This document shows, one piece after another, positions 8,418 to 20,100 of a DNA stretch of 64,000 nt (its first letter is position 1; each line of letters starts with the position of its first letter). This DNA is from CAZDWZ01 sp964509425 (GTDB lineage Bacteria > Bdellovibrionota_C > UBA2361 > SZUA-149 > CAZDWZ01). The position numbers and the translations under genes were made by a program. Location of the stretch: positions 310,001 through 374,000 of the forward strand of contig CAZDWZ010000005.1 of the NCBI GenBank assembly GCA_964509425.1, read 5' to 3'. The notes under the pieces were generated by a model. It did no database searches. It worked only from the letters and a program-made list of their open reading frames with translations, and was not told the DNA's origin.

Positions 8418-11110
8418 CGCTTGATCCTCGAAAGGGACAGCGGATTAAAAAATGCCAGCACTCGCTTCCACCACGCGATATTCGCCCGGAGACTCGCCCG
8501 GTAGTCGTCTCTCGCTGACGCAATCGCCTTCGGATCTGTTTCACGTCCCGTTCCCGCGTAGGTGGTGCGCTCTAAGAGACGGGTGAGCAAGGCTGATTCA
8601 ATTTGTATACCGCTCTTCAAGCGCGTGGTGTGCTCGAGCCGCGTCTCACCCGGATCCCTGCCGAGTCCGAGGTCGATCATCTGCGAGGCAAACATTGAAT
8701 ACGATCGGCGCACTCGCTCTTCGGGTGAAACCACGAGAAGATACCCGAAGCGCAGCCAAGTTTTGATGGCGAAAAACGCGGTGAGAAGAGCCGTTACGAG
8801 CACAATCAAGATTCGCTGATCGAGCAGTTTGGCAAAAATCGACTCTCCTTCTTCTTCGCTTACCGCGACGGAAGGATCTTCTTTCCCCATTTCGTTCAGT
8901 GGATCCAGGTTCTTCATCAGCTCCTCGAGGAGCTTTTCATCCGGTACCGGCGCTTGTTCGTTCTCTGCTTCAGCCGGATTAATGTCGAAAACTCGCCAAC
9001 CGTAGCCGTCGACATATATCTCGGGCCATGCGTGTCGGTCAGCGAGGCTGAGCAGGATATGCCCGTCCTTCGCATACTGCAGATCGGTTAAGTATCCCGT
9101 GCCGATTCGCGCGGGCACTCCCACGAGCCGGAGCAAGAAGACGGCTGCGTGTGCAAAGTGAACGCAATACCCACGCTTCTTCACAGCGAACAAGTAGGGG
9201 GCCACCGGATCCGAGCCCTGAGCGATTTGATGTCCGGGCTGACGAGTGTAGACACTTTTCTCGGAGAGGTAGTTGATGATCGCCGCTGCTTTATCAAGCG
9301 GATGATCGATGCCGTCCGTCAGCCGACGTGCGAATGCAAGGTATCTCAGATCTTCGCCGTATTGATCGGGAACGGGAGTTGAGTTCAATGATTCCAAGTC
9401 CGTCGGAAGGTCGGATCGATCAAGCGAGCGGCTGCCCGGAGCTTTTAGATAGTGCTCCCAAGTCTCTTTCGTCCACAGCGGATCTCCCACATCCCGATCT
9501 TCTACGTCCTCCGCTTTTGTGATGGGGGCGTCGGATATGGCTTGGTAGGCGACGGTGTAGCGGTTCTTGTTCGGGTTCTTGATGAGACCCATTCTCTCCG
9601 GATAATCGATGGCAAATGGAGCGTTGTGGTCCGTGATGAGAAAGATCGACTGCGTGATCTTTTTCCGAGCGGCTTCAGCAATCGGCGATGAAAATCGCAG
9701 GAAGACGAGATTCGGGAGGATCTCCATCGTTTCGGCATCGAACCCTGGGCCGATGAGATAATGATATCCGTCGTATGCCTGAAACGTGAAGGGCCGATCC
9801 GAGTCGAGCAACCGCGCGAGGCGATCGAGAAACAATTGACGGAACTCGTCGACAAGCGGCGGTGTGAGCCGGATAAACGCTTCGTCGGCACGAAACGCCT
9901 CGGGAAGGAGATCGTAGGATGAGCTCCGGATGAAATAAGCGTTTTCGTCGTATTCAATCGAAAACGGTACTCCTGGCTTCAGTAAAGAGAATGCGCCGAC
10001 GAGCAATTTTTGTTTGAACTCATCAGAAGACTGCTCAGATACGCTGATGAATGGTTGTCCCGGCCGAATTCTGGGCACATCGGTGTCGAACTTCGGTTCG
10101 GCGAGCACGTAATCAATCCCATTAAAATGTGAGAGGGCGCCTTCCCTGAAATACAGCATTGGAGCCCATGGGTTTTGTGAATAGTCGCCCTCGAGACGGA
10201 CGAGTGCTGCAGGTTGCTTGGTGGCCCCCATCGCGGAATGGAAACCAAGATTGCTGCCGCCCGGCTTTTGCTCCTTCATTTGCCCGACGCCTTGCGTGGC
10301 TCGGCTCATGTCCTCGGCGTACTTTTGATTCACATAATAGGTGTATCCAACGAGCGCGAAGACCGAGAGGAGTATAACCGATGTCGCATAGAGGACCCGA
10401 CGCACTCCGCGATCACGCTGAGTGACGTCACCGCGAAACAGCGGGCGTTTCGCAGAGAGCACCAGGTAAAAGACGAGGAGCGCTGTCGCCGCGGCTGCGA
10501 AAATAAGGAAGAGATGTTGCGGTTCGACGTGATAACGCTGAAGGAGCGGAACCTTCCACGTGAGTGAGCTGATTTGTTTTGGTGCGTCGAGGTGGTAATT
10601 TCGGTGCCCGCTCATCAACCAGATGAGCAAACAAGCGGCGATCCCGCCCTCCAGCGTTGCCGCCCAATCTCTGCACCAATACAGCCAGGTTGAAAGAAAG
10701 GCTGCGGTGTACCAAACCAAGAGCAGCAATGCATCATCAAGATAGAGCGCGACGCGGAAGTCCGAGCGGGGGTCTGAGTCTCCGGACCACGAGTTCCATT
10801 GATCGAGACCCGCCCAGATGAGGAAAAAAGCGGCGAGGTGAAACACAAGCGCACGAGGAAATGTGCTTCCGCGTTTCAACGCTCGTCCGGCGGTGAGCAC
10901 TCCGGCAATCGCGGCGAGGTCGAGCAACTCTTCCGGAAACGTAATACCGAGGAGGCGCGTAAGAATGGCGGTGATGCCGATCGCCAGCGTGACACGAACG
11001 GCCTGTAACCAGGACAACCGCTTCATATCTTCTTCCGTTCGCTTGACCTCGATGCGGCGGGTGACCGCAGAGAGGAGAAGAGATGGTGCTTTTGCGAGCC
11101 AAAACATCAT
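8411..11110 (-). CDS. Membrane transglutaminase-like cysteine protein (DUF3488/TgpA-type layout)
   Basis: An 899-residue protein. About six N-terminal transmembrane helices occupy residues 35-240. A long extracytoplasmic region with a transglutaminase-like domain follows, then another membrane helix near 770 (ILIVLVTALLTAFFAI) and a cytoplasmic tail. The catalytic triad is visible: Cys in RGYCVHFAHA (about residue 647), His in DRHAWPE (about 692) and Asp in FDINPAE (about 708), with the family's usual spacing. Members with this layout occur beside DUF58 and MoxR genes and are thought to modify or cleave envelope proteins or peptides. The substrate here is unknown. The start is ATG-ATG, 4 bases behind the DUF58 stop, and the 3' end overlaps the TPR gene. 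Confidence 0.9.
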   Translation of the reverse strand: MMFWLAKAPSLLLSAVTRRIEVKRTEEDMKRLSWLQAVRVTLAIGITAILTRLLGITFPEELLDLAAIAGVLTAGRALKRGSTFPRALVFHLAAFFLIWAGLDQWNSWSGDSDPRSDFRVALYLDDALLLLVWYTAAFLSTWLYWCRDWAATLEGGIAACLLIWLMSGHRNYHLDAPKQISSLTWKVPLLQRYHVEPQHLFLIFAAAATALLVFYLVLSAKRPLFRGDVTQRDRGVRRVLYATSVILLSVFALVGYTYYVNQKYAEDMSRATQGVGQMKEQKPGGSNLGFHSAMGATKQPAALVRLEGDYSQNPWAPMLYFREGALSHFNGIDYVLAEPKFDTDVPRIRPGQPFISVSEQSSDEFKQKLLVGAFSLLKPGVPFSIEYDENAYFIRSSSYDLLPEAFRADEAFIRLTPPLVDEFRQLFLDRLARLLDSDRPFTFQAYDGYHYLIGPGFDAETMEILPNLVFLRFSSPIAEAARKKITQSIFLITDHNAPFAIDYPERMGLIKNPNKNRYTVAYQAISDAPITKAEDVEDRDVGDPLWTKETWEHYLKAPGSRSLDRSDLPTDLESLNSTPVPDQYGEDLRYLAFARRLTDGIDHPLDKAAAIINYLSEKSVYTRQPGHQIAQGSDPVAPYLFAVKKRGYCVHFAHAAVFLLRLVGVPARIGTGYLTDLQYAKDGHILLSLADRHAWPEIYVDGYGWRVFDINPAEAENEQAPVPDEKLLEELMKNLDPLNEMGKEDPSVAVSEEEGESIFAKLLDQRILIVLVTALLTAFFAIKTWLRFGYLLVVSPEERVRRSYSMFASQMIDLGLGRDPGETRLEHTTRLKSGIQIESALLTRLLERTTYAGTGRETDPKAIASARDDYRASLRANIAWWKRVLAFFNPLSLSRIKRW

Positions 11111-11114
11111 GGAC

Positions 11115-12497
11115 TTACGACACCCTCAACCGGCCGTGCGCGGAAAATACATCGAAGCCGGAGGAGGAGAGTCCTTGGACGACGGAGCTGCCGTTTCCTT
11201 TCGGCAATCCCGTGCTTCCGGAGCGCGCACCTCGAAACTTCAAAACCCGATTCGCCGATCGAGGAACGACGCTCGACCGTCCGATTGTTTCCATCATCGA
11301 GCTGTCGACGAGGACGACGTTCCCGCGAGCGGGAAAACGCTCCAAGCTCTGCTTGATGGAATTTACCCACTTGGAGTTCGTTGCAGAGGAAAATATGACT
11401 ATCTGTTCGATCGATCGTCCGCTTCGTTCGAGTGACTCAAGAAACGGAAGGAAGCCGCGGCCCGTGCCGGCAGTAACATTCCAAACATCGCCATCGATGG
11501 CTTCCTGGATATCCTGCTCGCGCTTGACGTGTCCGCTCGTGGTGAGCGTATCGGTGCCGAAGAGGACTTCGATATCATGTCGGCGAAGCTGCTCGAGATA
11601 GTCCTGAAGCGCTCCGGCGACAAAATCTTCCGTTCGATCGGCGATGAGAAAAATTCCCAGTTCGCCGTCGGGGATTGCGGCCGGTTCGGGACGGCGAGCG
11701 ACAAGTTCCCCGGAGCGGGCATAGGTTTTCCAGAGAATTCGCTTGATCCCGTCGCTCGGGTCATACGCCTTGATATCGAAGAGGTCTCCGGTTCTCTCGG
11801 CGGATGTGCTGAGCTCTTCGCCCGATCGATGGCTGGAAGCGACGATTGGGAGCGGCTCGATGGGAATCGTCGGCGCCGACACTTGAATTCTGTGGTGGAG
11901 TGGAAACCTCCAACTAAGAGCACAAAACCCGAGCGCATCCGAAAGTCGGCATTCGATATGAAGTAACTCCCAAAGGCCGCGATGCGGGAAGACAACGGAG
12001 TCGACTAAGATGCGGTGCGAAGCGGGGGCTTGATATCCTGTGATGACATGGGTCGGAGAAACTACTCCACCGTGAGCGAAGACGCGCCTCAGTTCGAGTA
12101 ACAAGAACGGAGGAAGGCTGCTGCTTTTTAAAGTCAGTCCCCCTGGAATCGGAGTTTCCGAGTGAACGGAGAGCGAAGCAAAATGCGGCGCTATTTGAAG
12201 CTGTCCTGACACTCGCAATCGAAAGAGAAAAACGACGAGAAGTGTCACTGCCGTCAGGGCGAGGACCGACCAGCCGAGAATGTTCGCAACGAGATCGAAC
12301 TCGGCAACGGCCAAAGTTCTCACCGCGACCGTGGAGAGCAGAATCGCGACGAATCCGCGAAGCGTGCACGGCTGCCACGCCCAAATCTGCCAGAGGATTT
12401 GGCGGGCGCTCATTACTTCGGGTTTGGGGGCTGCGGCGGCCGGACCCCGGACCTCTCCTGTATTTATATTGGTCGCGGTTGCCGACACGGGCTGCAC
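11115..12497 (-). CDS. DUF58 membrane protein, first gene of the MoxR operon
   Basis: A 460-residue protein. Two membrane helices near residues 45-95 flank a short turn. The rest carries the DUF58 signature FDIKAYDPSDGIKRILWKTYARSG (about residues 240-265; the Asp-Gly, Arg, Trp and Ala-Arg positions are conserved), followed by a von Willebrand-like alpha/beta fold (GIFLIADRTEDFV, EVLFGTDTL). DUF58 proteins are the usual partners of MoxR ATPases. The start is GTG with GAAGAG upstream. An internal ATG at 12413 has no ribosome site. The next gene starts 4 bases after its stop. The operon promoter should lie in 12498-12941. Confidence 0.85.
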   Translation of the reverse strand: MQPVSATATNINTGEVRGPAAAAPKPEVMSARQILWQIWAWQPCTLRGFVAILLSTVAVRTLAVAEFDLVANILGWSVLALTAVTLLVVFLFRLRVSGQLQIAPHFASLSVHSETPIPGGLTLKSSSLPPFLLLELRRVFAHGGVVSPTHVITGYQAPASHRILVDSVVFPHRGLWELLHIECRLSDALGFCALSWRFPLHHRIQVSAPTIPIEPLPIVASSHRSGEELSTSAERTGDLFDIKAYDPSDGIKRILWKTYARSGELVARRPEPAAIPDGELGIFLIADRTEDFVAGALQDYLEQLRRHDIEVLFGTDTLTTSGHVKREQDIQEAIDGDVWNVTAGTGRGFLPFLESLERSGRSIEQIVIFSSATNSKWVNSIKQSLERFPARGNVVLVDSSMMETIGRSSVVPRSANRVLKFRGARSGSTGLPKGNGSSVVQGLSSSGFDVFSAHGRLRVS

Positions 12498-12941
12498 GTC
12501 TCTTCAGGGGTAAATAGTTTAGTGTATTCAAGTCGCTACCTATCAGAAGACGCTCTGACTCCCGAAATCGGCGCGAGAAAGTGATTCTTACCTGGGTCTT
12601 TAGACGTGAGAAAGGGCTCAGATTATCAGGGAGTGGGGTCTTTTGACGGATCTCTTCGTTTGAAAGAGCGGCTGCGGTGCTTCCACCTTCGCTAAAGCTA
12701 CGGTGAACACGCATTTATCGGGAGTAAACTCGGCTCCTCGCCGCTCTTTCGCCTCGACCTCGGTCAAAATACCCCACTAATGATCATAGGAGAATTCTAA
12801 AAACCGGGTTGGGAGAGGTATTTTAAGGTCGGCAAAACGCAGAAAAGGGGTCGCGGGACTGTGATGGCAGTCGCGCGAACCTCCGTGCCCCCCCTCCTCA
12901 ATATCGGGTTCGGACACTCTACGTTTGGGAGCGGATTCTCG
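12498..12941. other. 444-base spacer between the DUF58 operon and a G/C-rich gene
   Basis: No convincing reading frame. It should contain the promoter of the DUF58 operon and holds repeat copy A. Composition shifts to G/C-rich near 12850 on approach to the gene that follows. Confidence 0.6.
12632..12778 (+). repeat. Copy A of a repeat element with terminal inverted repeats
   Basis: The ends AGTGGGGTCTTTTGAC and GTCAAAATACCCCACT pair with a single mismatch. An inner stem, GAAAGAGCGGC (12662-12672) with GCCGCTCTTTC (12740-12750), is perfect. The left core ATCTCTTCGTT-GAAAGAGCGGCTGCGGTGCTTC recurs at 45417-45513 (minus strand) and 54695-54741. Compared with the 45417 copy, this one carries about 42 extra bases near 12683-12725 that contain a REP-like hairpin (CACCTTCGCTAAAGCTACGGTG). 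It lies upstream of DUF58 and downstream of the G/C-rich gene, so it could also act as terminator or operator. Confidence 0.75.
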
Positions 12942-13952
12942 TCACGGGAGCGGATCGAGGCCGATCGCGTTCCGTGCGGAGTTCGCCTGGTCCCGATACA
13001 TATCCCTCTGGCCTTCGAGAAGCGTGATCGTCGCGCCCATCTGCTCGATCTCGGTGAGCCGCCGAGCGAGCTGTTCCTCGCGCGCTCGGATCGCCGCTTC
13101 CCTCTGGTCGAGCTGGAGTGCGGTGCGGTCCATCTCCCGCTGCCGCGCGTCGTGCTGCGTCCGAACTCGCTCCGCCTGTTCCTCAGCGGTGCCGATCTCC
13201 AGCTTCGCCGCGGTGACCAAAGCGGTGAACTCGTCCGCCCTGCTCCGGGTCGCCTCCACGCCTTCGCGGAAGAGGCCCGAGAGCGTCGCCGCGTCCCACT
13301 TCAGCGCATGTCGCCGCCACCAGTGCGTGACGCAGAGCCACGTGTGCGCCCAGATCCAGACCACCCCGTAGGCGAACCAGTTCGGCTTCATGACCTGCCC
13401 GAGTTCCTCGGCGCCGTCCTGCTCGCGTACGCGATCGGGAACCTGGCGCTTCACTTCACTGTTCAGCGCGGACCAGATCGGCGCGAGTACCTCCACGCCG
13501 GCGACCAGCACGAACTCTTTCCACTCCTTGAGCGTGAAGACGAGCTGTCCGCCGGGGTCCTTCGTGAGCAGGTAGCGCGTGTCGAGTGACAATGCCGGAA
13601 CCGGGTCGTCCCGCTTGCGGCGCTCCGGCGAGAGCAGGATCGACTTCACTTTCGTCATCTCTCCCGCCCAGAGGAGCGTACCGCTCTGGTTCGGCAGCAC
13701 GTCGCCGAACTTCTTGCGGTAGCTGCCCATCACTTCCGAGATGAACGCGCCGAAGATCGTCTGGTCGGCGAGCGGCGAGTTGCGGCGCTTCTTCTTCCGA
13801 GAGTTGTCGTGGGTCGCGTGCAGGTGGCACGCAACGAGAAGCAGGATCTCTTCGACGCTGATCCAGATGTGTTCCGCGGTTTTGTCGTCCCGCTCGATCG
13901 TCACTCGATTCTCGGCCGTCTGGTAGACGACGGAGAAGCCTTGGCCAATCAT
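12942..13952 (-). CDS. G/C-rich orphan: hypothetical coiled-coil protein
   Basis: A 336-residue protein from the ATG at 13952; a TTG at 13979 would add nine residues, and neither start has a clear ribosome site. A globular N-terminal half contains one Trp-rich hydrophobic stretch near residues 205-230 (WFAYGVVWIWAHTWLCVTHWW). Roughly residues 245-325 form a long charged coiled coil (AEEQAERVRTQHDARQREM, REAAIRAREEQLARRLTEIEQM). I recognise no family. Codons end almost always in G or C (GAC, AAG, CGC/CGG), unlike the DUF58 operon and the giant gene on either side. It is a singleton with no operon partner, and the coiled coil suggests a structural or scaffold role. Confidence 0.75.
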   Translation of the reverse strand: MIGQGFSVVYQTAENRVTIERDDKTAEHIWISVEEILLLVACHLHATHDNSRKKKRRNSPLADQTIFGAFISEVMGSYRKKFGDVLPNQSGTLLWAGEMTKVKSILLSPERRKRDDPVPALSLDTRYLLTKDPGGQLVFTLKEWKEFVLVAGVEVLAPIWSALNSEVKRQVPDRVREQDGAEELGQVMKPNWFAYGVVWIWAHTWLCVTHWWRRHALKWDAATLSGLFREGVEATRSRADEFTALVTAAKLEIGTAEEQAERVRTQHDARQREMDRTALQLDQREAAIRAREEQLARRLTEIEQMGATITLLEGQRDMYRDQANSARNAIGLDPLP

Positions 13953-14000
13953 GTGGCGTAACACTACCGATCCCCCCAAACCTTGAACCTTGTGATTGCT

Positions 14001-14027
14001 CCCTCCCGGTCACTTTTTCCGGGAGGG
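14001..14027. terminator. Hairpin between the G/C-rich gene and the giant gene
   Basis: CCCTCCCGG (14001-14009) pairs perfectly with CCGGGAGGG (14019-14027) around a CACTTTTT-containing loop. It lies 130 bases behind the giant gene's stop and just upstream of the G/C-rich gene. It may terminate the giant transcript, but no U run follows. Confidence 0.45.
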
Positions 14028-14156
14028 AAGGGTGCTTGTGATAGCCATCACCGTCCCCCGGTGGGTTCCGCGATATGCGGATTAAAGGAAAGATCATTTC
14101 GATTGGTTTTGCTTGTTTATTCTCTCGCCTCTCGCCGTAGTGCTGTATATTCGTCC

Positions 14157-17100
14157 CTATCCCAGGAATGGAAACCGCGATCTGGAGAAATATTCGCTCA
14201 ACATCCCGGTGCCTTTGTCGGGAAGACGGAGATTCTGCATTCGAGCGTGTCTCGCCGAGTTTGCCGACATCGCATCGTGGAAGCGAACTTGTGCCTTGTC
14301 TCTCTCCCTCGCCTCGGCGTCCGGAGCCTGAGGCTTGATTCGTGGAACTCCGGGCTCTCCATCGTCGTCGGAGTCCGACTGACCAATTGGGGCAGGCATC
14401 GCCGCAAAGAACTCATTTCTTTGCTCTTGAAGCACGTTCGCGGTCTCGAAATCCTTCTCGTCTTTTTGGTGCTCGGGGTCCTCTAACTCTCTCTGGCCCA
14501 TATCCTCCCACCAACCGTGCGAGTCGGCGGTGATGACGTCATCGTCCGCGTTTGGAGAAAGCATTCCCCTGCTCTTGAGGGGGCTGCCCCAGCGGCTCGA
14601 TTTCCTGCTCAGTCGTTTCAGGAAATCATCGAAATCGTCGTCACCGGTTCCGAAAATATCCCAGTTACCAAACAACCACCGGAAGAACGAGAAACGCGTC
14701 AAGACATACATAATGAGGAGGAACTTCGGTATGTCATGAAGCATCGTACCGAGGAAATCGTAATACCGGCCGAGGAGCCGCCCGATGAAAGAATCTCGGG
14801 GCGGGAGGATGCCGAAGCGCCACGGGAGCCCCGGCTTCAGATTCGCCGCTAAGCGGTTATACGCTTCGACGATCTCTCGTATTCTTTTCGGATCGCCGTT
14901 TGCTTCGGCAATGAGCCTCTCGCAGTGCTCCAAGAGCTTGACCGGGTCGGTGAGCACCTCGAGATTCTGGACCGCCTTCCGGGATTCGAGGAGCAGCCCG
15001 CGTTCTCGCGTGACTCCTCCGTTTCCAAACAGCTCCAGCGTGATGAGGTCTTTGTCGATTGGTGTCCGTTTTACTGCGCCTTGTAAGTGTTTCCAGAATG
15101 CCTTCGGGTCATTCATGAGATCATGATACAGCTGCTCGTGGTGGCCGGTCGGTCTCGTCTGTGCAGGGTTCTGTTGATAGCGGAAGAGATCGGCGTCCGT
15201 TCGACTCATTCGGCCCTCGGCGGCAATCTTCGCGAGGTTTTCCATTAACCCCGTGCCTTGATACTCGGCACGCACCCACCCCATTCTCCTCCAGAAAGCG
15301 GCTTGATCGGCGATCAGACTAAGTGATCGATCGAACCAGGAGACGAGTCGGGAGGGAAGCATCCATCGAATGATGTTGAATGCATCACCCACGAGATTAA
15401 ACGCGTGGTGCAATTTGATATAGGAGATGATTGGCCAGTTGGTCGGGTTCCACCAACCGCCGCGCTCATGCCATCGCACATCGGCTTCACCTTCCTTCCA
15501 AAGGATCTCGTATGCCGAGTCTCTCGCCTCGCGGAGACTCGGCTCGTCCGCTGGATTTTCACTCGCTTTTTTCTTATAGGCAGCGTCGAGTTCTTCATAC
15601 GAATACCGGCGGCCTTCGCCTTGCAAACCGAGCTCCTTGAGGGCGAGCGCGCGGGGTTTTCTTCCGAGCAGCATCAGGAGATGGTCCCGCGCGGCGCCGA
15701 GCTCCCTCGTGAGCCAAGGCATCTTCTCGACCTGCGCGTCGTGATACGCTTTTACTTCCTCGGCCGTGAAGCAGCGAGCTTCCGGATTCATGCCGACCAT
15801 CTCGAGGGCGAGAGCGCGCTCCTGAATTTTCTTCAGCCGCTTTGCCAGGCTCTCAATCTGATCAACTCTCGCGACACGGCCGTTCACGCTGCGGAGCAAC
15901 AGATCCTCTACGAATGACATCGCGGCTTCCACGCGATTTCGGCTCGCCATATCCTTCGCGTTGGCGAGTGCGGTCTCGTAGTATTTCCGGAATGATTCGT
16001 ACTTCGCCGCATTCGTCATTTCGCGCGAGAATGCAAACTCGCCTGGGACACCGAGAATTTCGCCAACGGTCATCATGTCGCGGAATGCCTGGAGCCGTGC
16101 CTCAGAGAATGGATGGTCAACGACGGAATTGTTAATTCGCTGGCGCAAAAGTCCCTTTTCGGAGACCACCGCCTCCGACTGCCAGGGTGAGCGCAATCGG
16201 GTTCCTCGTTCCCCGAACTCGATGAGGAAATCCTCGGTGCAGCGCAGGCGGAGCCCCCGTTCAGAGGCAAGCAGTGCATTTACCTCCCGCATGTCGACGT
16301 TGTTCATCGAGAACACTTCACCGGGTTTCAGTTTTCGGTAGGCCTCCTCGACCGCGCGATCGCGCGCTTGACGAACTTCATCGGCGAATTGATTGAGCGC
16401 TTTTTTCGTGTGCTGCTGGACAACGTCGGGCGCATGATCTTTTCCGGCCTTCATTCCAATCGACGCGTTCAGACGATCTCGCAGATGGAATGTTTCGATT
16501 CTTTCCTTGAGGAGCGCGATTGAATCGAGGGACCGGGCGCCTTCCCGGAAAGCGACAATTCTAAACGGGTCCTCCGATCGCGTATGAAGCGTGAGGTCCA
16601 TGAGAAGGTCACGCGAAGCACTGACCTCGCGAATTTCCCGGAGAAGTCTATTCTTCGTCTTAAGGAACTCCGTTCTCAGAAGTTTGAGGGTCTGTGGGGG
16701 CGCGTGGCGACCGAGTGCCGCCACTCGCGCATCATAAACGCTCTCAGCGCGGGCCAGCTCGCCGTTTAATCTCGTGAGAATCTGTTCCGCGGCGTGGTGG
16801 ACGGAAAAATCGCCGCGACTCAGGTTATTCCAGAAGTGATATCCGGAGACGTCTCGCATGTTCAGAGCGCGTATCGCCGAATTCATATTCCGGTAGATCT
16901 GGCAGAGCCGCTCGAAAGTCACAAACTCGTTCAGATGCATTGTGTGCGAAGAGAGACTTCGGAAGATTCTCGCCGTAGTCCGTCCTTCGACTCCCGATGG
17001 AAACTGCTCGAGATAGGTGAAAGCGGCTTCATATTCGGCCCAGAGCGTCGGATCCCTCGATTCGACCAATGCACGATACCGTGCCGGGCTATACTCAGAG

Positions 17101-20100
17101 AGGTGGATATCGCTCCTCAGCGCGTCCGCGTGGTAACCGACCGCTTCGCCCGTGCGGCTAATGACCTTCTTCGCGCGTGCGATGCCCTCGATATGGAGTT
17201 TTGCCAATCGCTCACAGTTCGCGAGTGACAATTTCTCCGATTTGATCGTGGAGTTTACCAACCGCGGCGGCATGAGCACTTCGGCGAGGTAAACGAACGG
17301 CTTCATGAACCACCAGGCTTCCGAGACACCCGATTGCGGCAATAATCCACAGAGATATGTTTCCGCCGCGAGAATGGTTTCGGCATTGGCTCCTGGATTT
17401 GCGCGCGCCTTCGACGCCGCATATCGGATCTCGGATTCGGTGAGTGCGTTTAGCCGGCCGATGTGTTTCCTCGCCTCGATTGCGTGACATGCTTTTGCGA
17501 AGCTCGGGTCGGCGAGATTCAAATCTCCATGGCGGAGGATCAGCTCGCGGGCAAGATTTGCTTGCAGCGCCCTGTTCGGAAATATGATGAGAAAATTGAT
17601 AGAGCGAAGGAATCGAATCGGGATAATATCGGGGAGCGGAATAATCCAACACATCCAATTCTCAATCAAAACGTTTCGAGTGCTCGTCGTCGTTTTCAAT
17701 CCATAATCGCGAGCGACGACGGTTTCGTGAAGCAGATATTCGCTGATCTTACTGCTCCCCTGGAACTCGAGTGCCCACCGAAGGTCGCGTGAGATGCAGA
17801 ACGAATCCCCAAAAATTATTCGTCCGATTCGGTCAAGCTTCATCGACCATGGATCGTAAAACAGAGCCTGGCCGAGTTGTCGGAACGACCAGACGAGCTG
17901 CTCGCCGAATAATTCGGCTATCCGGTACAACCCTCGTTCAATACTCAAGTTCACTGTCGCCTTCCACACCTCGGACCAAAACACCGGCCGTTTTGAAATG
18001 TTGAGTGAGTCATTCATCATCTTCGTTGCGGCATCAATGATTCGAAGGCGCTTCCAGAGCTCGAATTCCGTGTCGAGTCGGCGGTGCATCGCCTCTCTCC
18101 AACCTTCCGGCGTGTCGGGAAGCACATCCCCTGGTTTGTATCCGAGCCAGCGAATCGCTGCTTCCGTGCTTAATTCACCAGGTTGATATCCACCCTGGAA
18201 GCAGGTCGAGAACTCTAAGAGGCCTCCAAGACGCTCGCCGCCCTCATTGACCCGTCCAAGGAGTTCATCCTCGATCCGCTGAAGCTCTCGAAGTTCTTGT
18301 TGAATGCGGTGCTTCTCACTCTCGATGCGCTTCGACTCCTGTTTGAAATATCTTTCCGATACCTCCCGGGCATACTTTGAAACGAATTCCTCATTGAGGG
18401 AGTGACGGGTCCGCTTCTCGGTGAGACGATTCCGGCGGATCTGGGCCAGCTGCTCGTGCAGCGAATTCAGTCTCCGGGCGGATTCGTCCACGCTCAATTC
18501 CTGTCGCAGTCGCGCCACATTCTCTCGAAGTTTCGCCCGTTCACCTTCCCAATTTGTTTCGCGAAGTGTTTTCTGAATGCCCTCTCGTTCCGAGAGCAGT
18601 TTTCGCTGAAGATCGTCGGCGCCTTTGTTCTGGGGCAGGCGCTTCTCTGCCTCAGCGCGAATACGTGCTACTTCAAACTCGATCTCTTGGCGTGTGAGCT
18701 GAGGGACGTCACTTCCAACCGGGCCTCTTACCGCCTCCGCAACACGCCGAATTTCTCGTGCGACCTGCGCCCGTTCGAGTTTCAGTTGGCGCTCCCGCCT
18801 GGTGGCCGCGTGAGAGAGTTCCGCTTCGGTTGACCCGCGTGCCTTCTCGAGCAGGTCGGCTCTGGCCTTTTGCCCTTCGGCCGCGACAAACTCCGGGGTC
18901 AGCTCGTTGTATCGTTGGTTGAGCCGTTCGAGGCGGCCTTCGGCCGCGTTGCAGCTTCGTTCAATTTGCGCTCTTCTTGCTTCCGCCTGATCGCTTTCGA
19001 GTAAACGTCGAACTTCTCTTGCGCTCTCCACCTCGGCGGCGATCCGCTCATCGGTGAGTTCCTCCAGCCGTCGCTCCAGCTTTTCACGTTTCCGCGACCA
19101 ATCCTCTCTCGCGAGTTCCCGCGTGAGCCGCGCCCGTTCTTGCACAACCTCTTCGGTCTGCTTCAGCTCATTGAGCTCGTTGAGACGCTGCCGAAGCGCC
19201 GCCTCGCGCGTGCCACCGTATTCTAGTTCACTCTCAAGCCTTGCCGTCTCCCGTGCGAGCTCATTCTCTAGACGCCGAGTCTCTCTCTTATGCAAGTTCC
19301 TGGCGCGCTGCTCGTGATGCCGCATTGCCTCAGGCAGGGCATTCAATTCGGGGAAGAGCGACTCTTGCCGCATCATCTCTTTCATCAAGGCCCGTGCTTC
19401 GTCATGAGCTTGGATGATGTAGTCGATTGCTTTCTTCCATTCACTCAGCTGTGCTTGGATGGAGTCACGCACCAATCCTTCGAAGGCGGCCTCATTCAGT
19501 GCTGGGCTTTGGCCCGCAGAACCCCTGAGCTGCGAAAGGTGCTGTCGGGCCGTGGACGCGACTGCCTCCTCGATGAGCGAGAGAAGTTCCAATTCGATGT
19601 GAGAATTGTGTGCCTCTAAGACGCGCTGCGCGTCCTCGGATGCGATTCGCTTGATTTCGCCGTCCGAGAGTTGACGAATTTCGGCGGGTGCTTCGCGAAG
19701 GATCAGCTCCGCCTCGGAGATGGAATGGCGGAAGTTCTCTGCCTGCTGCTCGATCGTCGCCTGACTTCTTGCCTCGTCATACAATCGGAGCAGCTCATCT
19801 TTCGCCTCCATCTTCATTCGCGCGATTTCGGCAGCAACTTGCTCTGGAGCGGCTCCGGTTCTCGCGGCGTGTTCAATAATCTGCTGCTCGGTGTAAAGAT
19901 CAAAGTCAAAGCCACATCGCCTCCGGAGTTCGACAATCACGTCGTGTGCGCGGAGTTCGATCTGCCGAATCCAAGCTTGATTGCAGAGCCTTGCGATCTC
20001 CAAATCCTCCGCTAGGCGTGCGGCCTCGAGCGCCGCGGCCCGGAGCCGCGTTGGAGCAAGCTCTGCGAGCCGGGCCTTGATCTGTTCGATTCGGCTCCGG

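Noticed and set aside
12506..12520. GGGGTAAATAG near the DUF58 start, considered as a fifth copy of the constant-loop hairpin.
   Set aside because: It lacks the CCTC half and has no complementary flanks.
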